Shown here piece after piece: positions 1-8,503 of a stretch of 31,421 nt of DNA; the stretch's first letter is position 1, and every line of letters starts with the position of its first letter. Below the pieces are notes generated by a model. The model searched no databases, was not told the DNA's origin, and worked only from the letters and a program-made list of their open reading frames with translations. Made by a program: the position numbers and the translations under genes. The DNA is from an uncultured Clostridium sp. (lineage in GTDB: Bacteria > Bacillota > Clostridia > TANB77 > CAG-508). The DNA is taken from assembly GCA_900557195.1 (NCBI GenBank), contig USRT01000024.1:1-31421 (forward strand). Reading direction: 5' to 3'.

Positions 1-602
1 TATTTGCGAATACTTGCCCGAATTAAATCATCAAGCGGATAATGCTCAAATTTCAAATCCGAAGCCATATCTTCCATTCTAAGATACGTCAGCACCATTT
101 CCACATACTGTTCAATCCGAAACAATTCTGCTTTTAATTCCCGTAGTTTTTTCTCTTCTGGATACTCCTCTTCCATCGTTTGTAACAGCATCCGCATTGC
201 AGATATTGGTGTCTTAATCTGGTGCACCCACATCCCATAATAATCCTGCATTTCCTGTCTAAAAATCAATTCTTCGGACTTTAATTTTCTTCGGATTTCT
301 TCTAATTTATCGAGCAAATCCTGATAATCATTTTCAATTAAAGTATCCGGTTCCGGCAAATCCAGGAGCGCATCCTGCATATTTTTCTCTACTAAAACAA
401 GCTCTTTATGCCTCTTATAAAACTCGCAAAAATCAATGAAAAATAAAATTCCAGCCAGCACAAGAACCAGCAAAAAACCATAATTCAACGCATCAGATGG
501 AAAATTATAGAGGAAAAATACAAATTTCAAAAGTGCCAGCGTTATTATATAAAGCAAAATTTCCCTTGCCCGCTCTTTTAAAAATCCTGCAAATATTCTC
601 AT
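1..602 (-). CDS. Sensor histidine kinase, BceS-like (partial, runs off the window)
   Basis: N-terminal 200 residues of a membrane sensor kinase. Two hydrophobic segments lie at about residues 15-33 and 43-60 with almost no extracellular loop, as in intramembrane-sensing kinases of the BceS type that pair with antimicrobial-peptide ABC transporters. The phosphoacceptor box (WVHQIKTPIS, about residue 126) is the HQIKTP form typical of that family. The start ATG overlaps the stop of the upstream response regulator (ATGA), so the two are translationally coupled. Base composition is clearly higher in GC than in the rest of the window. Five in-frame CGG codons (first bases at 572, 194, 143, 119, 20) all read as Arg with no frame break. 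This stretch therefore probably comes from a different genome or from very recent transfer. The ATP-binding domain lies outside the window. Confidence 0.85.
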   Translation of the reverse strand, partial: MRIFAGFLKERAREILLYIITLALLKFVFFLYNFPSDALNYGFLLVLVLAGILFFIDFCEFYKRHKELVLVEKNMQDALLDLPEPDTLIENDYQDLLDKLEEIRRKLKSEELIFRQEMQDYYGMWVHQIKTPISAMRMLLQTMEEEYPEEKKLRELKAELFRIEQYVEMVLTYLRMEDMASDLKFEHYPLDDLIRASIRK

Positions 603-985
603 TTTGCCACCATATATCCGATTCCTTTTTTGGTCTGAATCACTTCTTTTAGACCAATTTGTTCCAGTTTTTTACGAAGCCTTGTCATATTGACGGTCAA
701 TGTATTATCATCGATAAATTCGTCACTTTCCCAAAGTCTTGTAATCAGTGCATCCCTTGATACAATCTTCCCGGCATGTTCTAACAGCATCTGAAACAGA
801 CGAAATTCATTTTTCGTCAGTTCCATTTTGTTCTTCTGATACTCAATCGTTGCATCGGCAAGATTTAAGTATGCCCCGTGCCATTGCATCACATCGACAC
901 TGCCCTGAAATTCATACGTCCGTCTGAGCACTGCCTGTACTTTTGCCGTCACCACATTTAAATCAAACGGTTTTTCAATAAATTC
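599..985 (-). pseudogene. Response regulator, OmpR/BceR-like, C-terminal part only
   Basis: Only the end of the receiver domain (the IEKPF segment, with the conserved Lys before Pro) and the complete winged-helix DNA-binding domain are present. The latter ends with recognisable OmpR-family motifs (LTKNEFRLFQMLL, VNMTRLRKKLE, KGIGYMV). The first ~85 residues of the receiver, with the phospho-aspartate, are missing. They are replaced in frame by a PAS/GGDEF fragment from a different gene. One in-frame CGG (first base at 922) reads as Arg in LRRTYEF. It forms an overlapping pair with the downstream kinase, as in two-component operons next to Bce-type transporters. Whether the fused 278-residue frame is real or an assembly chimera cannot be decided here; I favour a chimera. 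Confidence 0.75.
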
Positions 986-1000
986 ATCTCCACCCAAGCG
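978..1000. other. Junction 1: GGDEF motif fused to response-regulator sequence
   Basis: On the minus strand the codons for GGDEF run directly into those for IEKPFDL. Both parent families carry a similar G-x-D-[ED]-F-I run here, so a short shared sequence may have joined two unrelated molecules. GC content and CGG use change at the same point. Confidence 0.6.
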
Positions 1001-1398
1001 TCCTACCAAACATTTTTCTCCCGAAATAGTTTTTAAAACATTTGTCATTTGTTTTAAATAAAGATCTCCACAATAATGTCCATAGACATCATTTATTTGT
1101 TTTAAGCCATCTAAATCTATAAATATCAAAGCATATTGAGCTATATTTTTATCTTCTAATAACTTATTGATTTTTATTTTTAAACCATTTCGATTATATA
1201 TTTTTGTTAATTCATCGACATCTCTTTCTATTTCTATTTTCTTTCTTTTTATATAAGAGGTTGTGATATCTATCATAACGCCTAATGTATTATCTTGATC
1301 TTTTCGATCATTTATTTGTATATAACGTTTCATTTGAGGAAGATAATAAATATCTTTTTCAACTTGATGTGTATTTATTTTATTTAAAAAATAATTAT
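986..1398 (-). pseudogene. PAS/GGDEF diguanylate cyclase fragment
   Basis: About 135 residues of a sensory GGDEF protein. A PAS C-terminal piece (LGVMIDITTSYIKRK) is followed by the start of a GGDEF domain: DELTKIYNRNG, then FIDLDGLKQINDVYGH with the metal-binding Asp, then GRLGGDEF. The frame changes identity exactly at GGDEF: the next residues belong to a response regulator. The other end stops at about 1398, where antisense recombinase sequence begins. The family makes cyclic di-GMP from two GTP, but both the N-terminal sensor and the C-terminal half of the catalytic domain are absent, so no activity is expected from this piece. Composition is AT-rich like the rest of the window and there is no in-frame CGG. 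Confidence 0.75.
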
Positions 1399-1412
1399 CA
1401 AAGCAAAGCTGC
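1390..1412. other. Junction 2: GGDEF fragment abuts recombinase
   Basis: To the left the minus strand codes for a PAS/GGDEF protein. To the right the plus strand codes for a tyrosine recombinase whose N-terminal domain is cut at about SKAATRARK. An open frame happens to continue across from 1285, but its first ~40 residues are antisense to the GGDEF gene and resemble no recombinase. Confidence 0.55.
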
Positions 1413-2113
1413 AACTCGTGCCAGAAAAGTTGCAAGTATACGTGTATTTTTTAATTATCTAACACAAAAAACAAATTTATTAGAAAAAAATCCTGCACAA
1501 AATTTAGAAACTCCAAAACAAGATAAACGTATTCCAAAATATTTATCTTTAGATGATAGTAAAAAGCTTCTAGAAATTGCAATGAGTGATGATGATAGAA
1601 ATAAGGAAAGAGACTATGCAATTATTACTTTATTTTTAAATTGTGGTATGCGTTTATCTGAATTGGTTGGTATTAATATTAGCGATATAAACTTTAAAGA
1701 CGAAAAACTTAATGTAATTGGTAAAGGTAATAAAGAACGTACAATTTACTTAAATAAAGCTTGTATAAATGCCATAAATTCATATATGAATGTTCGCCCA
1801 AGAGATTGTGTAAAAGCCAATTCTCGTGACGCTTTATTCTTAAGTGAGCGCAGGGAACGTATTAGTAATAGAACTGTTCAATACATTGTAAAACAAGAAC
1901 TAAGAAGAGCAGGACTTGATACTAATAAATACTCTGTTCATAAACTTCGTCACACTGCTGCAACATTAATGTATAAATATCGGAAATGTTGATATAAGAG
2001 CTCTTCAAGAATTATTAGGGCACGAAAGTATATCTACTACTGAAATTTATACACATGTTGACAATACACAAATTAGAAATGCAGTAGAAAGTAATCCTCT
2101 AGCAGATTTATAA
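1400..2113 (+). CDS. Tyrosine recombinase XerC/XerD family, 5'-truncated, one CGG +1 site
   Basis: Xer-family site-specific recombinase, which in its usual role resolves chromosome dimers. The SAM-like N-terminal domain is partly lost at the junction near 1400. The catalytic domain is complete: Arg in CGMRLSE, Lys in GKGNKERTIYL, HKLRH, LLGH and the nucleophile Tyr in EIYTHVD. The standard reading stops at 1992 just after LMYKYR. At 1981 an in-frame CGG is followed by A; skipping the C gives GNVDIRALQELLGHES and the rest of the catalytic domain to the stop at 2113. Without that shift the second His and the Tyr would be lost. No start codon of its own remains. Integrase-type recombinases share these residues, so the exact Xer subtype is uncertain. 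Confidence 0.85.
1981..1984 (+). other. CGG +1 site in the Xer recombinase
   Basis: Zero frame reads TAT CGG AAA TGT TGA; the family sequence requires TAT (C) GGA AAT GTT GAT. The Gly is that of the common YGNVDIR motif. Confidence 0.85.
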
Positions 2114-2158
2114 ATATAATATTTCTGACAATATTGGAATAATCTAACTAATATATTT

Positions 2159-2208
2159 AAAAGGACAAAAAGCTAGCTTGTATTAAAAGTGAGCCTTTTG
2201 TCCTTTTA
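2159..2208 (+). terminator. Rho-independent terminator after the recombinase
   Basis: Arms AAAGGACAAAA (2160-2170) and TTTTGTCCTTT (2196-2206) pair perfectly around a 25-nt loop that contains a smaller AGCTAGCT-type palindrome; flanked by A and T runs, so possibly bidirectional. Confidence 0.75.
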
Positions 2209-2321
2209 TTATATGATTTAACTACAAATTCTATATAAACATATTTTTATAAATACTCATTTTATTAATCATCTTATAATTTATTCTTATGTGTTATTAT
2301 TTTATCTATATATGATAATTT

Positions 2322-2600
2322 TTATAGTAAATTAATTAATTGTTTAAAAAATTCTACTATAAATAATGGGATATTTAACACATTTCCATCATAACTTAAA
2401 TTATTCGTGCTAAATCTAATTCTTAACTTTGGATTATATATTTCATTATATTTATTAAAACTTGTATTGTTATCATTTTCAGATGATTTTACTTCAATTG
2501 GAATAATTTCATTTTTTAATTGGATTAAAAAATCAATTTCATATCTATCAAATGTAGAATATTTAGGTTTCTTAGCTATCATTTCAATCAAAAATCACAT
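2322..2600 (-). pseudogene. C-terminal remnant of a DUF4143-type AAA ATPase
   Basis: About 90 residues matching the C-terminal nuclease-like (DUF4143) end of the archaeal-type AAA ATPase family: STFDRYEIDFLIQ followed by IPIEVKSSEN, which carries the D...E-x-K pattern of the PD-(D/E)xK fold. The ATPase domain (Walker A and B), normally several hundred residues upstream, is absent. Upstream on this strand there is only AT-rich sequence with short spaced repeats. The Met taken as start has no convincing ribosome-binding site. It reads as a deletion remnant. No in-frame CGG. Confidence 0.65.
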
Positions 2601-2668
2601 TTTTGCAAGCACTTTTACGATTTTTATCACATTTTTGCAAGAATTTTCAGTGTAAAAATCACATTTTT
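2594..2668. repeat. Three direct repeats at an exact 32-nt period
   Basis: ATCACATTTTTGCAAG occurs at 2594-2609 and 2626-2641, and its first 11 bases again at 2658-2668. Starts are 32 nt apart each time, with 16-nt unrelated spacers. A degenerate copy (ATCATGTTT) may start at about 2689. It lies at the broken upstream end of the ATPase remnant. Confidence 0.7.
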
Positions 2669-2960
2669 TTAAATATTTTACATATTTTATCATGTTTCTG
2701 TATTATGTTAAAATAGCAAGTGTGAAAAACCTCCTTATTCTGTTTATTTTTTTGATTTTTTAAGCAAAATGTAATATACTAATATTAAGCATTTGATATT
2801 TTGATATTAATAAGTCTAACTATATATTATAATTAGTATATTTTTTAATATCATTTGCCAAGTAAATAGAACTATTCAGTTCGAAAATTTGTAGGGTTGA
2901 TTTGCTTTACCTACTTATTTAAAATGCATAAAGCAATTTGATCAAGAGGAGGAAAATATT

Positions 2961-3164
2961 ATGACTTTTGCACAACTTTATTATGATCGTCAGTGTCAGG
3001 CACTTGCTAGTACTAATTTCAAAACCATTAAAAAGATATGTACAGATGGTGCATATCTCAGAGCTATTTCAGATGCAGAGTCTCGGAAACATTGGAGCTT
3101 ATATCTAAAAATCGTAGGCCAGCAGAAAGAACTTGTCGATTTATATGAGCAATCCAGTAAGTAA
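2961..3164 (+). CDS. Small protein of unknown function, GC-richer than neighbours
   Basis: 67-residue soluble protein, not recognised. It starts with MTFAQLYYDRQCQ and has no membrane segment. A strong ribosome-binding site (GAGGAGG) precedes the ATG, and a terminator follows directly, so it is a self-contained unit. Codon use (CAG, GTC, GGC, CTT) is richer in GC than the surrounding genes. Codon 42 (first base 3084) is an in-frame CGG. Read as Arg, the protein runs to 67 residues; with the +1 rule seen in this window's conserved genes it would give Gly plus six codons and stop, a 48-residue product ending at 3108. It may be recently acquired, or its expression may be controlled through that codon. 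Confidence 0.6.
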   Translation: MTFAQLYYDRQCQALASTNFKTIKKICTDGAYLRAISDAESRKHWSLYLKIVGQQKELVDLYEQSSK

Positions 3165-3175
3165 ATTTATCTCCA

Positions 3176-3216
3176 ACCACCCAGTTCATCTTATTTGAAT
3201 TGGGTGGTATTTTTTT
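3176..3216 (+). terminator. Terminator after the small gene
   Basis: ACCACCCA pairs with TGGGTGGT (arms near 3176-3183 and 3201-3208), followed by a run of T. Confidence 0.85.
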
Positions 3217-3263
3217 AGTTATATAGATATACCCAATAACATCAAGTTGCTAATTCAAATAAA

Positions 3264-3296
3264 AAATACTAAGAAGCTATATGTTTCTTAGTATTT
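3264..3296 (-). terminator. Terminator overlapping the end of the LysM gene
   Basis: AAATACTAAGAA (3264-3275) and TTCTTAGTATTT (3285-3296) form a perfect 12-bp stem with a 9-nt loop. It overlaps the last bases of the minus-strand gene's stop codon; T-rich sequence follows on the minus strand. Confidence 0.75.
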
Positions 3297-3591
3297 ATGT
3301 TGTTGGAATTTTTATTTCTTGTCCCACCGATAGATTACATGATTTTAGGTTATTTACTTTTTTTATATCACTTACTATTTCTCTTATTTCTCTATCTTTA
3401 TAATAATTATTATTGTTTTGTTGTTCTTGAGCTATATTCCATAAAGTATCTCCATATTCTATATATGTTTTAGTATATTCTATATCTGCATGAGATAATG
3501 TACATTTTGATATTAACAATAATATAGTAAAAATAAATAATATTATTACTATATTAGTAGTTAAAAACTTTTTCTTATTTACAATTTTCAT
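3295..3591 (-). CDS. LysM-domain cell-division inhibitor-like protein (YneA-like)
   Basis: 98 residues: a basic N-terminus, one membrane segment or signal anchor (residues ~12-28), then a single LysM module (YIEYGDTLWNIAQ ... VNNLKSCNLSVGQEIKIPT). This layout and size match YneA, the SOS-induced division inhibitor of Firmicutes, which acts outside the membrane. The regulatory region supports the call: a consensus sigma-A promoter and, between promoter and start, a sequence close to the Firmicute LexA box. A ribosome-binding site (AGGAGGA) lies just before the ATG. lexA itself, often adjacent, is not in the window. Another secreted LysM protein is the alternative. Confidence 0.7.
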   Translation of the reverse strand: MKIVNKKKFLTTNIVIILFIFTILLLISKCTLSHADIEYTKTYIEYGDTLWNIAQEQQNNNNYYKDREIREIVSDIKKVNNLKSCNLSVGQEIKIPTT

Positions 3592-3607
3592 ATTAAATCC
3601 TCCTAAG

Positions 3608-3659
3608 CGAACATTTTTTCTATGTACACATTATATACAAACATCAGTTCTTTTGTCAA
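3608..3659 (-). promoter_or_regulatory. Sigma-A promoter with LexA-like box for the LysM gene
   Basis: On the minus strand: -35 TTGACA (3659-3654), an 18-nt spacer and -10 TATAAT (3635-3630). Then AGAAAAAATGTTCG (3621-3608) matches the LexA consensus CGAAC-N4-GTTCG at 8 of its 10 fixed bases. The box lies over the expected start of transcription, a position suited to repression. Confidence 0.7.
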
Positions 3660-3953
3660 TACTTTTTTTAGAATTTATACAAACTTTTGTTTTAATTATT
3701 ATTGTTTCATTTTCAGTTAACTTATTGAATTATTCAACATAGTATAAATTTAATTTTAGTTAAAAACTACTTAAATAATATTTTAAATCTTCAAAATATA
3801 TAATTCTAAATAATAGTTTTTCAATGAACTCATAAACATATTCCTCACATGCAATGTCTACACAAATATATTTTAATATATTTTTAATCTTTAACTATAA
3901 AATAAATTTATCTATATAACTTTAAAAGAAATATAGTTTTGCGTACGTTTATT

Positions 3954-3988
3954 AACATAATTTCATATTATATACAAGAAATTATGTT
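3954..3988. promoter_or_regulatory. 11-bp inverted repeat and possible sigma-K-like promoter before dpaB
   Basis: AACATAATTTC (3954-3964) and GAAATTATGTT (3978-3988) are perfect inverted repeats ending right at the AAAGGAGG ribosome-binding site. Between them CATATTATA (3964-3972) fits the loose CATA-N3-TA form of a sigma-K -10 element. The hairpin is seen; the promoter role is a weak inference from the mother-cell role of the gene. Confidence 0.35.
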
Positions 3989-4006
3989 AAAGGAGGTATA
4001 CTAAAT

Positions 4007-4585
4007 TTGAAATTAAAAGATAAAAAAATAGGTTTTATTTTAACAGGTTCATTTTGTACATTTAATAAAACTATAGAACAAATGGAAAATATAAAGAAAC
4101 AAGAAGCAGATATAGTTCCTATCATGTCATATAACAGTTATGAGTTAGATACTAAATTTGGAAAAGCTAAAGAATTTATTAGCAAAATCGAAAATATAAC
4201 TGGTAAAAATATAATTCATACTATTCAGGATGCAGAACCAATAGGACCAAAACATTTAACAGATATTATGCTCATAGCTCCATGTAGTGGAAATACTATT
4301 GCTAAACTTGCAAATGGTATTACAGATTCTCCAGCTTTAATGGCTGCAAAATCTCACATGCGAAACAATAACCCATTAGTTATTGCAATTTCTACAAATG
4401 ATGGATTAAGTGGAAGTGCAGAAAACATTGGAAAATTACTTAATAGAAATAATTATTATTTTGTTCCATTTAGACAAGATAATCCAATTACCAAACCTCG
4501 TTCTTTAGTATTCGATCCAAATTCGATTGTAAAAACATTAGAACTTGCATTAGATGGTGAACAAATTCAGCCAATTCTTTTATGA
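4007..4585 (+). CDS. spoVFB: Dipicolinate synthase subunit B
   Basis: 192-residue flavoprotein-like subunit (DpaB/SpoVFB). With DpaA it oxidises dihydrodipicolinate to dipicolinic acid in the mother cell, for the spore core. Features seen: N-terminal KIGFILTGSFCTFN, which is the nucleotide-binding start of the family; APCSGNTIAKLANGITDSPALMAAKSHMRN; and a C-terminal FVPFRQDNP...KPRSLVFD segment. All are characteristic of DpaB. The start is TTG, chosen because AAAGGAGG lies 10 nt upstream and no ATG fits. dpaA, usually directly upstream, is absent: the preceding 415 nt hold only the LysM promoter and AT-rich sequence. It is direct evidence that the organism sporulates. No in-frame CGG. Confidence 0.9.
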   Translation: MKLKDKKIGFILTGSFCTFNKTIEQMENIKKQEADIVPIMSYNSYELDTKFGKAKEFISKIENITGKNIIHTIQDAEPIGPKHLTDIMLIAPCSGNTIAKLANGITDSPALMAAKSHMRNNNPLVIAISTNDGLSGSAENIGKLLNRNNYYFVPFRQDNPITKPRSLVFDPNSIVKTLELALDGEQIQPILL

Positions 4586-4661
4586 GTAGTATAACAATTA
4601 ATTATATCAAATTTGTTATAGATGATAAGTAAAATATTATTTATATAAGCACATTAACAAA

Positions 4662-4701
4662 AAATAGAAAGAATATACTATTATACATATTCTTTCTATT
4701 T
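4662..4701. terminator. Bidirectional terminator between convergent dpaB and the PBP gene
   Basis: AAATAGAAAGAATAT (4662-4676) pairs with ATATTCTTTCTATTT (4687-4701), a perfect 15-bp stem with a 10-nt loop. Confidence 0.75.
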
Positions 4702-4827
4702 AATAATAAAAATTATCTAATTCTTATATGCCCTACCTTTATTTTTTCTAACAATATAATTGTATATAAAAAATTATATTATTTTGATAATAACTATCAT
4801 AATGATTTATACACTTTTAAATTTATA

Positions 4828-6870
4828 TTAATATTCAAATATCTTCTTTACTTTTGGCACTACATAATGGCTTCCACCACGATTTTTTACATCTTCAATC
4901 ATACTAATAACTAACATCTGTTTTTTACTATTTTCATCTGCTATAAAGGCATTAAACCATCCAAGTTCTGTTCCTGTAGTATCTGTAGTAGAAGCTTTTA
5001 TTTCAGCTGTACCCGTCTTTCCTGCAAGTGTAACACCAGATATTTTTGCACTATGTCCTGTTCCACTTGGACTTTCTATAACTTGAATTAAATCTTCTTT
5101 TATAGTATTTGCTGCTTCTCCTGAGAATGCTCCTGTAACTAAGTATTCAGGTGATGTTTGTTCTTTATATTCCAAATATGGTTTTATCATATTACCGTTA
5201 TTTACAAACGCAGAATATATTGATGCCATATGTATTGGATTTACTAGAACCTCTCCTTGACCATACCCAGTATTTGCAAGCTGTGCTTCTGAAGTAATTT
5301 TTCCATCATTTCCATATTGTGATTTGGATACACTTAATTCACTTGAAATTTCTGTGTTAAAACCTATTTTTTTAAATTGCTCTATAATAGTACCTGTACC
5401 AATTTTAAGTGCAGCTTTTGCAAAATAAATATTATCTGAATATACAAGTGCATTTCTTAAATTTGCTACCCCTCCATATGTAGCTAAAGTTGTAACTCTA
5501 AAATTTCCCCAACTAGAATCTTTTTGCCAACTAGTTCCACTTTTACCAAAGTTATCTTCTGCAGTAAATTTATTAGTTGTTAATCCTATTGCACCAATAA
5601 CTGGTTTAAAAGAAGAGCCTGGAGCGAATCTAGCTTGATATCTACTATAAAATGGCTTTCTTGCATCATTTGATAACTGATTCCATTTTTCCTGAGATAT
5701 TCCATTAATAAAGTCATTCGAATCATATGATGGTGTACTAACTAGTGCAAGTATTTCTCCTGTTTTAGGATTAATTACACAAGTAGCGCTTTTTTCTGTA
5801 GCATAATCATTATATATTTTTGTTTGTAAATTAGAGTCTATAGTTAATTTTATATCTTCTCCATCTTTTCCTTCTCTTTTTACAATTGTATGCTTTTTAT
5901 TTCCATTACTATTACTAATATATATCTCATATCCTGTGGAACCTTTTAATCTACTTTCATAAGTCTTTTCTAATCCTGTTTTACCAATTACACTACTTGC
6001 TGTATATCCTTTGTCCTTATTTTTCTCTAATTCTTCTGCATTAATATTTTGAATATATCCTATTAAATGTGATAATTTCTCTCCTAATGGATATTCTCTT
6101 TTTTCTGTTTCTTTTATCATTATACCTTTAATTTGTAAAAGAGCTTCTTCAGTTTGCTTATCTAATTTAGAAATAGTTTTTAATGGAACGAATGTATCAT
6201 CTTTAACATAAGAAGCGGAAAGTTCTGAATTGATTTTCTCTACAGAAATATTTAATATTTGTGATATTTTGTTTATATCCTCTTCCCTATTTTCACTCAT
6301 TTTTCCTGGAACTAATCCTATAGATGAAGCTACTCCCTTTCCTGCTAAAACAACATTGTTTCTATCTAATATTTGTCCTCTTTTTGGTTCTACTGTAGCA
6401 ACTCTGATTTTGTCTGTTGCTTCTAATTCTGGATATATAACTTTAGAAGACCAATTTAAATAATACTTTTTTTCTTTATTTTTCAAAAAATCTACAGTAT
6501 TAGTAAAATTTATTTTACCAGCAAGTGTATTCATATATGTTGTATATGTAATTTGTGTTTTATCGTTATTAATTTCATTAACTTGATTTATCTCTACTTG
6601 TATATTACTAGCTTCTATTCCATTATATATATTTTTATTTCTAGCTACAAAATCTTCTTTTGAAATAGCAGATTTACTTTCATCTGTTAAATAGTCATAC
6701 ATTTTTTCGTAATCTTTATTAGATAAATCTGAAAAATATTCTAATAATAAATCTCTTGGATTGTTTTTACTTGATTTATTGTATTGATGAATAAAGTATC
6801 CTCCTACACTTAATCCTATAACTAGAATAATGACAAAAATAATAATAATAATTTTTTGTAAATTACTCAC
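4828..6870 (-). CDS. Class B penicillin-binding protein, MecA/PBP3-like transpeptidase
   Basis: 680 residues. A membrane anchor (about residues 6-28) is followed by an NTF2-like MecA N-terminal domain (~35-150), a dimerisation/linker region beginning with EPKRGQILDRN, and a transpeptidase domain. Catalytic motifs are intact: SSFK with the acylated Ser (~420), SDN (~477) and KTG (~615). The protein cross-links peptidoglycan stem peptides outside the membrane. The MecA_N domain groups it with low-affinity class B PBPs, but resistance cannot be inferred from motifs alone. It is the last gene of a minus-strand run that includes a sigma/anti-sigma pair, which suggests a link to envelope stress. 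The frame is intact over 2 kb and has no in-frame CGG. Confidence 0.93.
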   Translation of the reverse strand: MSNLQKIIIIIFVIILVIGLSVGGYFIHQYNKSSKNNPRDLLLEYFSDLSNKDYEKMYDYLTDESKSAISKEDFVARNKNIYNGIEASNIQVEINQVNEINNDKTQITYTTYMNTLAGKINFTNTVDFLKNKEKKYYLNWSSKVIYPELEATDKIRVATVEPKRGQILDRNNVVLAGKGVASSIGLVPGKMSENREEDINKISQILNISVEKINSELSASYVKDDTFVPLKTISKLDKQTEEALLQIKGIMIKETEKREYPLGEKLSHLIGYIQNINAEELEKNKDKGYTASSVIGKTGLEKTYESRLKGSTGYEIYISNSNGNKKHTIVKREGKDGEDIKLTIDSNLQTKIYNDYATEKSATCVINPKTGEILALVSTPSYDSNDFINGISQEKWNQLSNDARKPFYSRYQARFAPGSSFKPVIGAIGLTTNKFTAEDNFGKSGTSWQKDSSWGNFRVTTLATYGGVANLRNALVYSDNIYFAKAALKIGTGTIIEQFKKIGFNTEISSELSVSKSQYGNDGKITSEAQLANTGYGQGEVLVNPIHMASIYSAFVNNGNMIKPYLEYKEQTSPEYLVTGAFSGEAANTIKEDLIQVIESPSGTGHSAKISGVTLAGKTGTAEIKASTTDTTGTELGWFNAFIADENSKKQMLVISMIEDVKNRGGSHYVVPKVKKIFEY

Positions 6871-7121
6871 TTTTTCTTACTCCTCCCCTTATTACATATA
6901 TATTATAATATATACTGAATAATGTATTTTGTAAATAATTATATCGACTATTTTTGTTAAAATTTTCTATTTTCTTTATTATTTTGACTAAATAATGTAT
7001 TAACAATATTTTACAATAATACAAAAATAAAAAATAATATTTATAATTAATAGTTTTGTTACTTTAAACTATTACCTTTAAGGCATAATATTATAAATAT
7101 CATTTTTTAGTTAAACTTTTC

Positions 7122-8451
7122 TTACTCTAAAATAGTCGTTATATCTTCTACCCCTAATAAATCTGTTACAGTTCCATTTAAGTCCACAAATTCTTTTGCA
7201 AGACCATTTTTCTTTATTAAAATAAATCCTTTAGATGAGTTTGTTTTTAAAGCATAATAATCATCTAAATTTCCTAATTTACTTTCTACTTGTTCTTTGT
7301 TTTGTATGCTATCTAGCCAATTTTCTGCTACTTGTACATTTTGTCTTTTATTTTTTGGAAAACTACCAAGAGTTACTAAAATAGCTTGATCTACAGTCAT
7401 TGTAAGATCACCTTGAACTTCAAATTCTGCAATATTTAATATTCCAGTTGCTTTTTCTAACTTAAAAGTCTCTCCTTCAATATCTACAAACCATTTGTCT
7501 TGAGTTTTCTTATTTACCAAGAAAGTTCCTAATATATATGTGTTTCTATAAGTTCCTGTTATCTTAAAATAGTCATCAATTGAACTACCTAAGACACTTA
7601 CGACCTGACTTTTTTTATCTTCTGTTAATGTATCAATCATACTAGAATCACTATTTAGGCTTAATCTATCTGAATCTGAAAAATCATTTTTTATTATAAG
7701 AATAGCTTTTTCTTCTGTTAAATTGTTTTCATTGATATCTGGCTTAGTAACACTTGCATAAGTCATTTCATATTTATCATTTACTTTTTCTATAGTAAAA
7801 TACCCGAGATTTATTTTTTATTGTATCTCCTTGTTTCTCCCCATTGTCATTACTCCAAATAGTATTATCAATAGATGCAGGAACTACATCATAAGTAGCC
7901 ATTATAATAAATTTATCATCTTTTTTACTATTTAGACTAATACTATTTATATTATATGATAATATTTTACTTGTAATTTCTAAACTAGCATTTTTATAAT
8001 CTTCTAACCACTTTGAAACTATATCAAATCCAATTTTTTCTTCTTCATTCAATAAATTATCTCCAGAAAGCTGATTGCTATATACATTATTATCTTTTAG
8101 TTTATTTGAGTTAAAACCAAAAATTTTATCTTTAAAAATAATGAGTGAAATAATAATTATAATAAAAATTAATACTGTAAGAATTAATCCAACTAATGGA
8201 ATTTCTATTCTTTTAGAAAATATGGTTTCTGATTGTTGACTATTATTTTCTATTTCTTCTTGAACTTCTTGATTCAATTTTGTCTCTGATTCTGATTCTT
8301 CTATTGCTTCTTTAACATCAATTTCTTCGTTTTCTTCTACAATATCTTCCACAGTTTCTGGTTCTTCATCTATTTGGCCATTTCCTTCTATATTTTCATT
8401 TATTATTTCTTCGTTATTTACTATTTCTTCTTCTGTTTTCTTCTTTTTCAT
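7122..8451 (-). CDS. Single-pass membrane protein of unknown function, one CGG +1 site
   Basis: Not recognised. Read through one +1 shift it has 442 residues: a very acidic cytoplasmic N-terminus (~1-80, rich in Glu), one membrane segment (~85-106), then a ~335-residue extracytoplasmic part. The last ~200 residues look like two copies of a small fold, each with an ILIIKND/AILVTLG-type helix and a YFKITGTYRNTYILG or YYALKTNSSKGFILI strand pair. The standard reading stops shortly after SRVFYYRKSK. At 7806 an in-frame CGG is followed by G; skipping the C gives SGYFTIEKVNDKYEMTYASV and joins the downstream frame, which has no ribosome-binding site of its own. The region between the halves has no start signal, supporting one gene. 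Confidence 0.7.
7803..7806 (-). other. CGG +1 site in the 442-aa membrane protein
   Basis: Zero frame TCT CGG GTA TTT; corrected TCT (C) GGG TAT TTT. One of two sites here with G, not A, as fourth base. Confidence 0.75.
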
Positions 8452-8503
8452 ATTTTCCTCCTTAGCATAAATAATATCTCTATAGTATTATAACATAATA
8501 AGT

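Noticed and set aside
1285..1400. N-terminal 40 residues of the open frame leading into the recombinase
   Set aside because: They are antisense to a clear PAS/GGDEF coding sequence and do not resemble a recombinase N-terminus.
2594..2668. CRISPR array
   Set aside because: Repeats are only 16 nt, spacers 16 nt, three units, and no cas genes are near.
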